A stretch of DNA of 43,827 bases. Source: Chloroflexota bacterium. GTDB lineage: Bacteria > Chloroflexota > Anaerolineae > Anaerolineales > VGOW01. Every line of letters starts with the position of its first letter. Within the stretch, counting starts at the first letter, position 1. The translations under genes and the position numbers were made by a program. Where the stretch lies: contig JACRBQ010000088.1 in assembly GCA_016213135.1 (NCBI GenBank), positions 1 to 43,827 on the forward strand. Direction: 5' to 3'. The notes beneath the pieces are model-generated. The model saw nothing but the letters and a program-made list of their open reading frames with translations. It made no database searches and was not told the DNA's origin. Below are positions 26,090-34,220 of the stretch, one piece after another.

Positions 26090-26161
26090 TTACAGCGGGC
26101 CGGCGCACGCAGACGTTGCAATGCCGCGAACGGCATACAGGCTCATTTCAATTGCAGTCAT
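26090..26161 (-). CDS. Putative leader peptide (23 residues) upstream of RIO kinase
   Basis: A 24-codon ORF, MTAIEMSLYAVRGIATSACA then GPL and TAA. It has the best ribosome-binding site in the window: GAAAGGAGG at 26178-26170, 8 nt before the ATG. It is too short for a stable enzyme and has no run of one amino acid. Its stop lies just before the arm that can sequester the kinase ribosome site, so ribosome position on this ORF could choose between leader folds. A stand-alone small protein is possible but less likely. Confidence 0.6.
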   Translation of the reverse strand: MTAIEMSLYAVRGIATSACAGPL

Positions 26162-26192
26162 GTTGTGCGCCTCCTTTCTGTAAGATGGCGAG

Positions 26193-26222
26193 AGTTTAGC
26201 ATAGGATGGAGGGCGGAGTCAA
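26193..26222 (-). promoter_or_regulatory. Promoter of the RIO leader transcript
   Basis: On the minus strand, TTGACT (26222-26217), an 18-nt spacer and TAAACT (26198-26193) give a near-consensus promoter. The transcript would start near 26186, about 25 nt before the leader ORF. Confidence 0.7.
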
Positions 26223-26312
26223 GCAACAGAAATCAGTTGCGGCGATCCCTGTTCGCCGCTATGATTCGGATGCGTGCGCGCCGCCCGTTCCGGCGCGCGC
26301 CACAGGAACGGT

Positions 26313-28367
26313 ATGTCGTTCGACATTTCGCCCGGCCAGTGCTTTCCACTCGGCGCCACCGTGCGCGGCGACGGCGTGAACTTCAGCGTCTTCTCCCGAA
26401 ACGCAACATCCGTGGAATTGCTGTTGTTCGACCGCGCCGACGATCCCCGCCCGGCCCGGATCATCCCCCTCGACCCTCTAGCCAACAGAACCTTTTACTA
26501 CTGGCACGCGCGCGTGCGCGGCATCGGCCCCGGCCAGCTTTACGGCTACCGCGCCCACGGCCCGTTTGCGCCCGAGCAAGGCCACCGCTTCGACGGCGCC
26601 AAAGTGCTGCTCGACCCGTATGCCCGCGCGGTGATGTACGGCGACAACTATTCGCGCGAGGCCGCCCGCCGCCCCGGCGATAATTGCCCGCGCGCCATGA
26701 AGAGCGCAGTGGTGGATTTACGCGGCTACGATTGGGGGGGCGACGCCCCGCTGCGGCTGCCCTATGCGCGGTCGGTGATTTACGAATTGCACGTGGGAGG
26801 CTTCACCCGCCACCCAGGCTCGGGCCTGCGACCGGGCCGCCGCGGCACGTTCGCCGGCCTCACGGAAAAAATACCGTATCTCAAAGACCTCGGCATCACG
26901 GCAGTGGAATTGCTTCCCGTTCAACAATTCGACGAGCAGGAGGCCCCGCCGCCACTGACGAACTATTGGGGCTATCAGCCCATCGGGTTATTTGCGCCGC
27001 ATCGCGGTTATAGCGCGCGCCCCGGCGCGCTGGGGCCGGTGGACGAGTTTCGCGACATGGTCAAGGCGCTGCACCGCGCCGGCATCGAAGTGATCCTCGA
27101 CGTGGTGTTCAACCACACTGCCGAGGGCGACGAGGCCGGGCCGACGTTGTGCTTTCGCGGTTTGGAGAACCGCGCCTACTACATTTTGGAATCGGATCGC
27201 TCGCGTTACGCCAACTACACCGGCTGCGGCAACTCGCTCAACGGCAACCATTCCATCGTGCGCCGCATGATTATGGATTGCCTGCGCCACTGGGTGGGGG
27301 CCATGCACGTCGACGGCTTCCGGTTTGATCTGGCCTCGGTGCTGGCGCGGGATGAGTGGGGGCAGCCGCTGCGCAGCCCGCCCATTTTGTGGGAGATCGA
27401 ATCGGACCCGGTGTTGGCCGGCACGAAAATCATCGCCGAGGCCTGGGACGCCGCCGGGCTGTATCAGATGGGCAACTTTGTCGGCCACCGTTGGGCCGAG
27501 TGGAACGGGCAATTCCGCGACACGGCGCGGCAGTTTGTGCGCGGCGACTCGGGGGTGGCGGGGCAGATGGCGGCGCGCATCACCGGCAGCCGCGATCTGT
27601 TTCCGCAGCCCGACCGTGAGCCGAACCGCAGCATCAACTTTGTGACCTGCCACGACGGTTTCACGCTCAACGATCTGGTGTCGCATGATCGCAAGCACAA
27701 CGAGGCCAATGGGCAGGACAACGCCGACGGGACGGAGGCCAACTTTAGCTGGAACTGCGGCGCGGAGGGCGAGGCGGCAGACCCGGCCATCGAGAGCCTG
27801 CGCTTGCGGCAGATCAAAAACCTGCTGACGATTTTGCTGGTCTCGGAGGGCACGCCCATGCTGCTGATGGGCGACGAGGCGCGCCGCACGCAGCGCGGCA
27901 ACAACAACGCTTTTTGCCAGAACAACGAAACGAGCTGGTTCGATTGGGGCAGCGTCTCAGAGCAGGCAGGGCTGCTGCGGTTTGTGCGCGGGCTGGTTCA
28001 CTTCAACCGGGATCAGGCCGTGTTCAACGAGGAGCGCTTTTGGGCGGAGGGGACGGATATTGTGTGGCACGGCGTGCAGCTGGGCCGGCCCGATTGGTCG
28101 CACGAGTCACACAGCCTGGCCTTCACGCTGCGCGGGGCGGCGGGCGAGCGGTTGCATGTAATGCTCAACGCCTATTGGGAGCCGCTGACTTTTGAGCTGC
28201 CGCCGCTGGAGCGGGGGGCGCAATGGCAACGGGCCGTGGACACGGCGTTGCTCTCGCCGGCCGACTTCTGCGATCCGCCTGTGCCCGTGGACGCCAAGGG
28301 TTACCGGGCCGAGGCACGGTCGGTGGTGGTATTGCAGGCCGAGGGGCTGGGGAGTGGAACCGGGTAG
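26313..28367 (+). CDS. glgX: Glycogen debranching enzyme GlgX (GH13 isoamylase type)
   Basis: This 684-residue protein has an N-terminal CBM48-like domain (GATVRGDGVNFSVFSRNATSVELLLFD). The GH13 motifs are VILDVVFNHTAEG (region I), VDGFRFDLASVL (region II, nucleophile Asp), KIIAEAWDAAG (region III, acid/base Glu) and NFVTCHDGFTLNDLV (region IV). It removes alpha-1,6 branches from glycogen or limit dextrins, complementing the phosphorylase at 39999-42164. Start ATG 26313 gives MSFDISPGQCFPLG, the family N-terminus. The stop TAG lies at the edge of repeat I. Confidence 0.95.
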   Translation: MSFDISPGQCFPLGATVRGDGVNFSVFSRNATSVELLLFDRADDPRPARIIPLDPLANRTFYYWHARVRGIGPGQLYGYRAHGPFAPEQGHRFDGAKVLLDPYARAVMYGDNYSREAARRPGDNCPRAMKSAVVDLRGYDWGGDAPLRLPYARSVIYELHVGGFTRHPGSGLRPGRRGTFAGLTEKIPYLKDLGITAVELLPVQQFDEQEAPPPLTNYWGYQPIGLFAPHRGYSARPGALGPVDEFRDMVKALHRAGIEVILDVVFNHTAEGDEAGPTLCFRGLENRAYYILESDRSRYANYTGCGNSLNGNHSIVRRMIMDCLRHWVGAMHVDGFRFDLASVLARDEWGQPLRSPPILWEIESDPVLAGTKIIAEAWDAAGLYQMGNFVGHRWAEWNGQFRDTARQFVRGDSGVAGQMAARITGSRDLFPQPDREPNRSINFVTCHDGFTLNDLVSHDRKHNEANGQDNADGTEANFSWNCGAEGEAADPAIESLRLRQIKNLLTILLVSEGTPMLLMGDEARRTQRGNNNAFCQNNETSWFDWGSVSEQAGLLRFVRGLVHFNRDQAVFNEERFWAEGTDIVWHGVQLGRPDWSHESHSLAFTLRGAAGERLHVMLNAYWEPLTFELPPLERGAQWQRAVDTALLSPADFCDPPVPVDAKGYRAEARSVVVLQAEGLGSGTG

Positions 28368-28416
28368 CGGTGCGGTGGATGCGCCCCTACGACAACGACG
28401 CCGGGGCGTCTACGGG
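28364..28416. repeat. GTAGGGGCG-type repeat I at convergent gene ends
   Basis: GTAGCGGTGCGG, GCGCCCCTAC (28381-28390) and GCCGGGGCGTCTAC form an imperfect palindrome spanning the stop codons of two convergent genes. GTAGGGGCG palindromes are common interspersed elements in Chloroflexota and Cyanobacteria. The final codons of the minus-strand aminotransferase (VDAPASLS) lie in it. Confidence 0.6.
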
Positions 28417-29856
28417 CCGATCCACAAACTCACGAGCAAATTCAGCAAAACGATAGACGTCGGCAAAGGTGGACACCAGCCCCACCGACACGCGCACCGC
28501 GCCCGAACTTTTGCCGTCGATGCACAGGCGGAAGTCGTCGAGGGTGAGGCGGCCCGCGTGTTCCGGCTGGCGGAAGCAGGTAGCCAGTTCGGCGCCGGTG
28601 ATGCCAAGGGCGATCTCGCCGCCGCCGGGGTTGCAGAAGCAGCCGGTGCGCAGGCTGATGTTGTGGCGGTTGGCCTCGCGCTCGATGGCGCGGTGATCGA
28701 TGGCCCGGTCGAGCGAGTCGTAAAAGTTGAAAGTGATGGTGCCGCCGCGACGGTCGGTGTTCGCCGGGCCGTAGAGGCGCATGAGTGGCCGGCCGTTTCG
28801 GTGGCGCAACGATACCAGCGCCTCCAGCAGCCAACCGGCGAGGCAGGTTACACGCTGGTGGATCGTGTCCAGCCCAATCGAGTCGAGATGCTTCAACCCG
28901 ATTTCAATGGCGGGCAGGCCGAGGTAGTTGAGGGTGCCGTCTTCAAACGCGGCCTCGCCCTCGGCGAGGTAATACTTGTCGCCCTGCACCGAGGCCACGG
29001 TGATGGTGCCGCCGGCGAACCACGGGCGGCGCAGTTTGGCCAGCGCGCTCTTGCGCGCCAGCAAGCAGCCAATGCCGGTGGGGTAGCCAAACATTTTGTA
29101 GAACGACAAATCCACAAAGTCGGCGGGCCGGCGCGCGAGGTCGAGGCGATTGGTGGGGGCGAAGGCGGCGGCGTCGAGCAGCACGTCCCAGCCCTTGGCA
29201 TGGGCGAGGTGGATCCACTCCAACGGGTGCTGCACGCCGGAGAAGTTGGATTGCGCCGGGAAGGCGAACAGATTGGGGCCGCCGGGTTGCGCCCGCTCCA
29301 GCCCTTCCATCAAGTTGGCCTCGTCCACGCGCATCTCCGGCAGGGACACGGGCACGTAAGTTGTCTCGGCTCCGTGCGCCCGGGCGTATTCGCGAATGCC
29401 GTTGACGGAGTTGTGGTTGTCGAAGGTGAGCAAGTAGTGGCCGCCGGGGGCAAAGGGATACGACTCGCCCACCAGCTTGAGCGCGCCGCTGGCGTTCTGG
29501 GTGAAGATGACGCAATAGTCATCCGGTGAGGCATTGAAGAAGGCCAGCACGGCGGCGCGCGCCCGCTCGACAAGATGTGTGGCTGCCAGCGAGGTGGGAT
29601 TGGTGGAATGCGGGTTGCCGAACACACTGCCCAGCAGCAGATCGGCGTGGGCGCGCACTTGTGAATCGGCGTACAAGCCGCCGCCGGTGTAGTCGAGGTA
29701 CACGTGCCCGGCCCGGTCAAGCCGGGCGTATTCTGCCGCCCGCAGATCATCCAGCCGCCGCGTGGCGTTGAAGCCGGGATAGTCGCGCCGGAATTGGGCT
29801 TCGGCGTTTTCGAGCGACGCAGGGGCAACGGTGGGGAGGGTAGTGGGAAGGACCAT
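28387..29856 (-). CDS. Class-V aminotransferase family PLP enzyme (cysteine desulfurase/MoCo sulfurase-like)
   Basis: This 489-residue protein has the class-V fold. Seen: YLDYTGGGLYADSQ, FTQNASGALKLVGESYPF, FDNHNSVNGIREYARA, QSNFSGVQHPLEW, DAAAFAPTNRLDL, FVDLSFYKMFGYPTGIGCLLAR (PLP Lys in the FYKM segment) and LRTGCFCNPGG (conserved Cys loop). It resembles the N-terminal domain of molybdenum cofactor sulfurase more than IscS, so sulfuration of a Mo/W cofactor is a possibility given the AOR-family gene nearby; this is inference. Start ATG 29856 has GGAG upstream and a TACAAT box at 29898-29903. Confidence 0.85.
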   Translation of the reverse strand: MVLPTTLPTVAPASLENAEAQFRRDYPGFNATRRLDDLRAAEYARLDRAGHVYLDYTGGGLYADSQVRAHADLLLGSVFGNPHSTNPTSLAATHLVERARAAVLAFFNASPDDYCVIFTQNASGALKLVGESYPFAPGGHYLLTFDNHNSVNGIREYARAHGAETTYVPVSLPEMRVDEANLMEGLERAQPGGPNLFAFPAQSNFSGVQHPLEWIHLAHAKGWDVLLDAAAFAPTNRLDLARRPADFVDLSFYKMFGYPTGIGCLLARKSALAKLRRPWFAGGTITVASVQGDKYYLAEGEAAFEDGTLNYLGLPAIEIGLKHLDSIGLDTIHQRVTCLAGWLLEALVSLRHRNGRPLMRLYGPANTDRRGGTITFNFYDSLDRAIDHRAIEREANRHNISLRTGCFCNPGGGEIALGITGAELATCFRQPEHAGRLTLDDFRLCIDGKSSGAVRVSVGLVSTFADVYRFAEFAREFVDRPVDAPASLS

Positions 29857-29966
29857 GGTGGAGGCTCCAGTGGAGAGGGGCGCGGCGGTTGACCGCCATT
29901 GTAGCGCAGGATATATGGATTGTCTGGCTGAGATCATGAATTTGCGAGGCGTGGTAGAGTAAAGGT

Positions 29967-30512
29967 ATGAATGATTCCGCTGCTACCATGGCAGATGCAG
30001 ATGAAGCCCTCGTCGCTGAATTGCACCGCTTGGGTGTTCGGCATCTCGTCCGCATGCACCCCCATGCGTTGTGCCCGCTGCTCTCGCCCGTGGACTTGAT
30101 TGTGCGCCTCGCCGCGCACCCGCAGGCCCGCTTCCGCTCTGCCCTGACTCTGCTCTTTCTGCGCCGCCCGTCTCTGAGCCGGTGGCTGTCAGAGGCGTTA
30201 GCGCAGACGGATAAATCAGCCGCGGACACCTTGCAACTGTATTATCAGGCCGCGCTGTATTTGCGTCCCGAAATTGAAGACGAATTGCGTAAACACAGCG
30301 ACGACCGCGCGCCTTTACCCGATTGGTTTTCCGCCGAACTTGGCTTGCCCGCGCCGGGGAGTGTTCCGGTGGAGGCCGCCTTGACCGCGCTCGGCGAACT
30401 GCACGCGCGCCTGTCGGGCCGAGCCTACAACTGGCGCGGCTCCTATCGCCAGCATCTCCCGCTCTTCTTGCGGCAACTCAGGCAATCTGTCTATGCTTCT
30501 ATCGCAACCTGA
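29967..30512 (+). CDS. Hypothetical protein coupled to a nucleotidyltransferase
   Basis: This 181-residue protein is mostly helical and begins MNDSAATMADADEALVAELHRL. It has no recognised domain, membrane span or signal peptide. Hydrophobic helices with many Leu and Arg (LIVRLAAHPQARFRSALTLLFL) and a final SYRQHLPLFLRQLRQ stand out. Its 3' end overlaps the downstream nucleotidyltransferase gene by 20 nt in another frame, so both are co-expressed. By analogy with nucleotidyltransferase-based toxin-antitoxin pairs it could be the partner protein, but no motif proves this. Confidence 0.6.
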   Translation: MNDSAATMADADEALVAELHRLGVRHLVRMHPHALCPLLSPVDLIVRLAAHPQARFRSALTLLFLRRPSLSRWLSEALAQTDKSAADTLQLYYQAALYLRPEIEDELRKHSDDRAPLPDWFSAELGLPAPGSVPVEAALTALGELHARLSGRAYNWRGSYRQHLPLFLRQLRQSVYASIAT

Positions 30513-31005
30513 GCAACTCACGCGCTTTCTGACACAACTGAGCCAACGCTATGCAGGCCCGGCGACGCTTTACATTTTTGGCGGCAGCGCGGTGCTCTGG
30601 TTGGGTGGCGCGCGCCACACTGCCGACGTCGACTTCACCGCCGAACCAGCTGACCCGCTTCTGCGAGAAGCCATTGCCCATACGGCTCGCGAACTCGAAC
30701 TTGATTTCGAGGAGTCTGTGCCCGCGGACTTTATGCCCCTGCCTGCCGGGGTAGAGGCGCGCCACCAACGCATTGGGCAATTCGGATCCATTGCGGTTTA
30801 CTTGTTTGATCTGTATAGCATCGCCACAATGAAAATTGACCGCGCATTCGACAGCGATATGGAAGACGTGCGCTTTCTGATCGAAGCCGGGCATATTGAT
30901 TTGACCTCCCTGGCCCACTGCATAGAGGACGTGGCTGCTCGGTGCGACGAGCCGCTCAAACTGCGCCGCAACTTTGAAGAATTCAAACGAGACCTCAACC
31001 GATGA
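30493..31005 (+). CDS. DUF6036-like nucleotidyltransferase
   Basis: This 170-residue protein has a minimal nucleotidyltransferase signature: FGGSAVLWLGG (helix-turn GGSA) followed by HTADVDFT (DxD) at about residues 29-51. Downstream, IATMKIDRAFDSDMEDVRFLIEAGHIDL is the conserved segment of DUF6036/AbiEii-like nucleotidyltransferases. ATG 30493 lies inside the preceding ORF. Such stand-alone enzymes often belong to toxin-antitoxin or phage-defence pairs. An isolated accessory location is plausible because the pair interrupts metabolic genes. RNA or protein targets are unknown. Confidence 0.75.
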   Translation: MLLSQPEQLTRFLTQLSQRYAGPATLYIFGGSAVLWLGGARHTADVDFTAEPADPLLREAIAHTARELELDFEESVPADFMPLPAGVEARHQRIGQFGSIAVYLFDLYSIATMKIDRAFDSDMEDVRFLIEAGHIDLTSLAHCIEDVAARCDEPLKLRRNFEEFKRDLNR

Positions 31006-31024
31006 CTGATGGAGGAAGACGCTA

Positions 31025-31996
31025 ATGCACTACCGAACATTCGGCCGGACGGGCTGGCAGGTGAGCGATATTGGCTACGGCATGTGGGGAATGGGTGGGT
31101 GGACGGGGTCGGACGACGCCGAGTCTATGCAATCGCTGCACCGGGCGGTGGAGCTGGGCTGCAATTTTTATGATACGGCGTGGGCCTACGGCGCGGGCCA
31201 CAGCGAAAAACTGCTGGGGCAATTGGTGCGCGCCCACCCGGATAGGCGGCTGTACACCGCTACCAAAATCCCGCCCAAAAATTCCAAGTGGCCGGCGCGA
31301 GCCGAGTACACGCTGGACGAGACGTTCCCGCCCGACCACATCCGGCGGTACACCGAACTCAGCCTCAGGAATTTGGGGTTGGACAGCGTGGACCTGACTC
31401 AATTTCACGTATGGGATGACGGTTGGGCGCAGGACGAACGGTGGCAAACGGCGGTGGCCGATCTCAAGCGCGAGGGGCTGATCAAAGCCTTCGGGATCAG
31501 CGTCAATCGCTGGGAGCCGGAGAATGCCATTCGCGCGCTGCGCACCGGGCTGATCGATTCGGCGCAGGTGATCTACAACATCTTCGATCAAAACCCCGAA
31601 GATGAACTTTTCCCCGTGTGCCGCGAACTGAACGTGGCGGTGATTGCCCGTGTGCCGTTTGACGAGGGCACGCTAACCGGGACGCTCACCCTCGACAGCA
31701 AGTGGCCGGAGGGCGATTGGCGCAACGACTATTTTGTGCCGGAGAACTTGAAGGCCAGCGTGGAGCGGGCCGAGGCGTTGCGGCCGTTGATCCCGGCGGG
31801 CATGACGATGCCGGAGATGGCGCTGCAGTTCATCCTGAACAACCCCGACGTGAGCACCATCATTCCGGGAATGCGCAAGCCGCACCATGTGTCGAGCAAT
31901 ATATCTGCGAGCGACGCGGGCGGGCTGCCGCCGGCGCTGCTGGCGCACTTGCGCGCGCACCGCTGGGTGCGGCGACCCACGCACTGGTCGCAATAG
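31025..31996 (+). CDS. Aldo/keto reductase
   Basis: This 323-residue TIM-barrel oxidoreductase shows FYDTAWAYGAGHSEKLLG (catalytic Asp and Tyr), YTATKIPPK (Lys), DLTQFHVWDD (His) and a C-terminal NADP-binding STIIPGMRKPHHVSSNI. It reduces carbonyl groups with NADPH; the substrate is not predictable. ATG 31025 follows GGAGGAAG with good spacing. It ends at a bidirectional terminator. Confidence 0.92.
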   Translation: MHYRTFGRTGWQVSDIGYGMWGMGGWTGSDDAESMQSLHRAVELGCNFYDTAWAYGAGHSEKLLGQLVRAHPDRRLYTATKIPPKNSKWPARAEYTLDETFPPDHIRRYTELSLRNLGLDSVDLTQFHVWDDGWAQDERWQTAVADLKREGLIKAFGISVNRWEPENAIRALRTGLIDSAQVIYNIFDQNPEDELFPVCRELNVAVIARVPFDEGTLTGTLTLDSKWPEGDWRNDYFVPENLKASVERAEALRPLIPAGMTMPEMALQFILNNPDVSTIIPGMRKPHHVSSNISASDAGGLPPALLAHLRAHRWVRRPTHWSQ

Positions 31997-32001
31997 CGGC
32001 G

Positions 32002-32045
32002 AAAAAAAACGAGCGCCCCGCTGATGCGAGACGCTCGTTTTTTTT
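32002..32045. terminator. Bidirectional intrinsic terminator
   Basis: ACGAGCG pairs with CGCTCGT around a 16-nt loop, flanked by A8 on the left and T8 on the right. It serves the converging aldo/keto reductase and LysM genes. Confidence 0.9.
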
Positions 32046-32063
32046 GTTGCGCCAGGCCGTTGA

Positions 32064-33188
32064 CTACTTGGCCGGGCACTGCATCCGCACGTCGTTGTAC
32101 TCGTAGCGTGTTTCAAACGTGGTGGCGCCCGTTGAGAATATCGGCGAATCGGCGATGGGCGAGTTGCAGGTGGTCAGCACCTCGAACTGAATCTCGCTCC
32201 ACAGGTCGCTGTTCTCGGCGTTAACGTAGATTCCCTGGAAGGCCATGCCCTTCAGCGTGGTCACGCCGTTTTCGGTGACGTAGTGCTTGAGGGTGTAGGC
32301 GCCGTTGCCGCCGCGGAACACGAGCACCACGGTGGCAATGGCCCCGTTATCGCGGGTGGTGTCGCGGCGCACGCCGTTCAGCCGGTACCAGCGCATTTGC
32401 AGCGGTTGGCCCAGGTTCACCACGTTGCCGGGCATCGTAATGGTCTGGAACACGTTGATGACCGAGGCATTGGCGGCCTGGGCCAGCGCGGCAGCATTAG
32501 CCGACGTGGCCGGCAGGCCGGTGGTGCTGGTGGTCGCGCTGCCGCCGACCGTGCCTTCGCCGCCGCCCCCCGTGCCTTCAACCGGCGCGGGCGAGAAGGT
32601 CACGTCATACTGAATGGGCACGTACACGCTGTTGCCCGGATAGATGGGGCTGCCGGTGCCGAGGTGCGGGTTGTACTTGAGCAGGTTTTTGGTGGTGGTG
32701 CTGAACAGGGCGGCAACGGTGTTGATGGTGTCGCCCTTTTGCACTACGTAGCGATGCGGCCCGGCAGGGATGAGGAGGGCCGCCCCGGCGGTGAGGGTGG
32801 TGGTCGTGGGCAAGCGGTTGGCCTGCAACAGCGCGGTCTTGTCAATATAGAACTTGCTCACCAGCCCGGCCACCGTATCGCCGGCCTGGACCATATACAG
32901 AAACGGGCTGATATAGCTGGGCGTGGCACCGAGGTCGATGGGAATGACGATCTTCTGCCCGATCAGCAGCAGGTCGGGGGTCTTGCGCAGGTTGTTCAAG
33001 TCGATGAGCCGCGAAGCGCTGACGCCGTACTTTTTGGAAATAGTGACCCATGAATCGCCGGCCTGCACCACGTAGGTGGTGGATCGCGCCGGGATTTGCG
33101 CGGGCTGCGCCAGCGCGGGCTGCACGACCCCGGCCAGCAAGGCGAGCAGGGCCAGCAAACTGGCAATAGTAAGGATGCGAGTTTTCAT
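32064..33188 (-). CDS. Secreted triple-LysM protein with C-terminal domain shared with the Ser/Thr kinase
   Basis: This 374-residue protein has a signal peptide (1-27, ending AQPALAQ) and three LysM domains beginning YVVQAGDSW, YMVQAGDTV and YVVQKGDTI (about 39-90, 98-145, 150-200), which bind peptidoglycan. A Gly/Thr-rich linker and a C-terminal domain follow (about 260-374): IATVVLVFRGGNGAYTL, IQFEVLTTC and MQCP match the extracellular end of the kinase at 20668-22404. No catalytic domain is present, so it is probably a wall-bound binding or scaffold protein. It has a true leader with AGGAGG before ATG 33188. Confidence 0.88.
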   Translation of the reverse strand: MKTRILTIASLLALLALLAGVVQPALAQPAQIPARSTTYVVQAGDSWVTISKKYGVSASRLIDLNNLRKTPDLLLIGQKIVIPIDLGATPSYISPFLYMVQAGDTVAGLVSKFYIDKTALLQANRLPTTTTLTAGAALLIPAGPHRYVVQKGDTINTVAALFSTTTKNLLKYNPHLGTGSPIYPGNSVYVPIQYDVTFSPAPVEGTGGGGEGTVGGSATTSTTGLPATSANAAALAQAANASVINVFQTITMPGNVVNLGQPLQMRWYRLNGVRRDTTRDNGAIATVVLVFRGGNGAYTLKHYVTENGVTTLKGMAFQGIYVNAENSDLWSEIQFEVLTTCNSPIADSPIFSTGATTFETRYEYNDVRMQCPAK

Positions 33189-33217
33189 GGTGAGGCCTCC
33201 TGAGCGTCGATGGCAGT

Positions 33218-33223
33218 ATTGTA
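33218..33223 (-). promoter_or_regulatory. -10 box of the LysM gene
   Basis: TACAAT on the minus strand lies about 30 nt before the ATG, leaving a leader with AGGAGG (33201-33196). It is a contrast case to the leaderless genes in this window. Confidence 0.55.
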
Positions 33224-33245
33224 TACCAGCCGCGCAGGCGCGCCA

Positions 33246-34181
33246 CTAGCCGCCGCTGCCCGCAAAGCGCGGATCGTTGGCAATGGTGCGACGCAAGCCC
33301 TCGGCCAGCGTCAATTTGGGCCGGTAGTTCAGCAGCGCCGCGGCCCGGCTCAGGTCGGCCCTCATGCGCGACACGCCGCCGCTCTCGCCGGAGTTGTAGA
33401 TCGCGTCGATGGGCTTGCCCACCGCCGCGCCGATTTCGGCGATCAGGTCGGCCACGGCGGTTTCGATGCCGCTGCCCACGTTGATCACCTGCCGATCGAT
33501 GCCGTTGGCAAACGCCGCCGACACCATGGCATTCACCGCGTCGGTCACGTACACGTAATCGCGCGTTTGCGAGCCGTTGCCAAAAACCACCACCGACCCG
33601 CCCGACTGGGCGCGTTTGATAAAGTGCGGCACCACGGGCGCGTGCGCCGCCGGGAGCGGCTGGTGCGGCCCGTAGGCGTTGAACACGCGCAGGGCCACCG
33701 TTTCAATGCCCCACAACTTGCCGATGGTGCGCACGTAGAATTCGGCGGCCAGCTTGCTCACGGCGTAGGGCGAGGTGGGGTCGGGGGGCAGGTCTTCGCG
33801 CAGCGGCTGCTCGGCCTGTTCGCCATACACCGCGCCCGACGACACCAGCACCACCCGCCGCACGCCCACATCGCGCATGGCCTCCATCACGCTCACCGTG
33901 CCGCCCACGTTGGCCGCGTTGTACTCGCGCGGGTATAGCACCGACTCGGCCACCGACACTCGCGCCGCCAGGTGATACACGCACTGCACCCCCTGCAACA
34001 GCGTCCACAGCTTGGGCCGGTCGTTCACGTCGCCGCGCGTAAACAGCACCCGCGCATCCAACTGCGCCGGGTTGCCCGCCGAGAGATCGTCAATGACGCG
34101 CACCTCGTGCCCGTCGTTTGCCAGCCGGTTGGCCAGCGCCGCGCCCAAAAAACCCGCGCCGCCCGTCACCAGAAAATTCAT
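33246..34181 (-). CDS. UDP-glucose 4-epimerase-like SDR
   Basis: This 311-residue protein has VTGGAGFLG (residues 5-13), HLAARVSVAESV, SSGAVYGEQ, the YAVSK catalytic pair (about 137-141), RVFNAYGP and TRDYVYVTDAVNAM. These match GalE/RfbB-type nucleotide-sugar epimerases and dehydratases; whether UDP-glucose, UDP-GlcNAc or dTDP-sugar is the substrate is open. Start ATG 34181 has a TATAAT 7 nt upstream. It is divergent from the metalloprotease gene. Confidence 0.9.
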   Translation of the reverse strand: MNFLVTGGAGFLGAALANRLANDGHEVRVIDDLSAGNPAQLDARVLFTRGDVNDRPKLWTLLQGVQCVYHLAARVSVAESVLYPREYNAANVGGTVSVMEAMRDVGVRRVVLVSSGAVYGEQAEQPLREDLPPDPTSPYAVSKLAAEFYVRTIGKLWGIETVALRVFNAYGPHQPLPAAHAPVVPHFIKRAQSGGSVVVFGNGSQTRDYVYVTDAVNAMVSAAFANGIDRQVINVGSGIETAVADLIAEIGAAVGKPIDAIYNSGESGGVSRMRADLSRAAALLNYRPKLTLAEGLRRTIANDPRFAGSGG

Positions 34182-34188
34182 GGTTGGG

Positions 34189-34213
34189 ATTATATATCCT
34201 TTTGAGTGATAAT
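34189..34213. promoter_or_regulatory. Divergent -10 boxes implying two leaderless transcripts
   Basis: On the minus strand TATAAT (34194-34189) precedes ATG 34181 by 7 nt. On the plus strand GATAAT (34208-34213, preceded by T) precedes ATG 34221 by 7 nt. The two starts are only 39 nt apart, with no room for ribosome-binding sites. Confidence 0.65.
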
Positions 34214-34220
34214 CGCGCGT

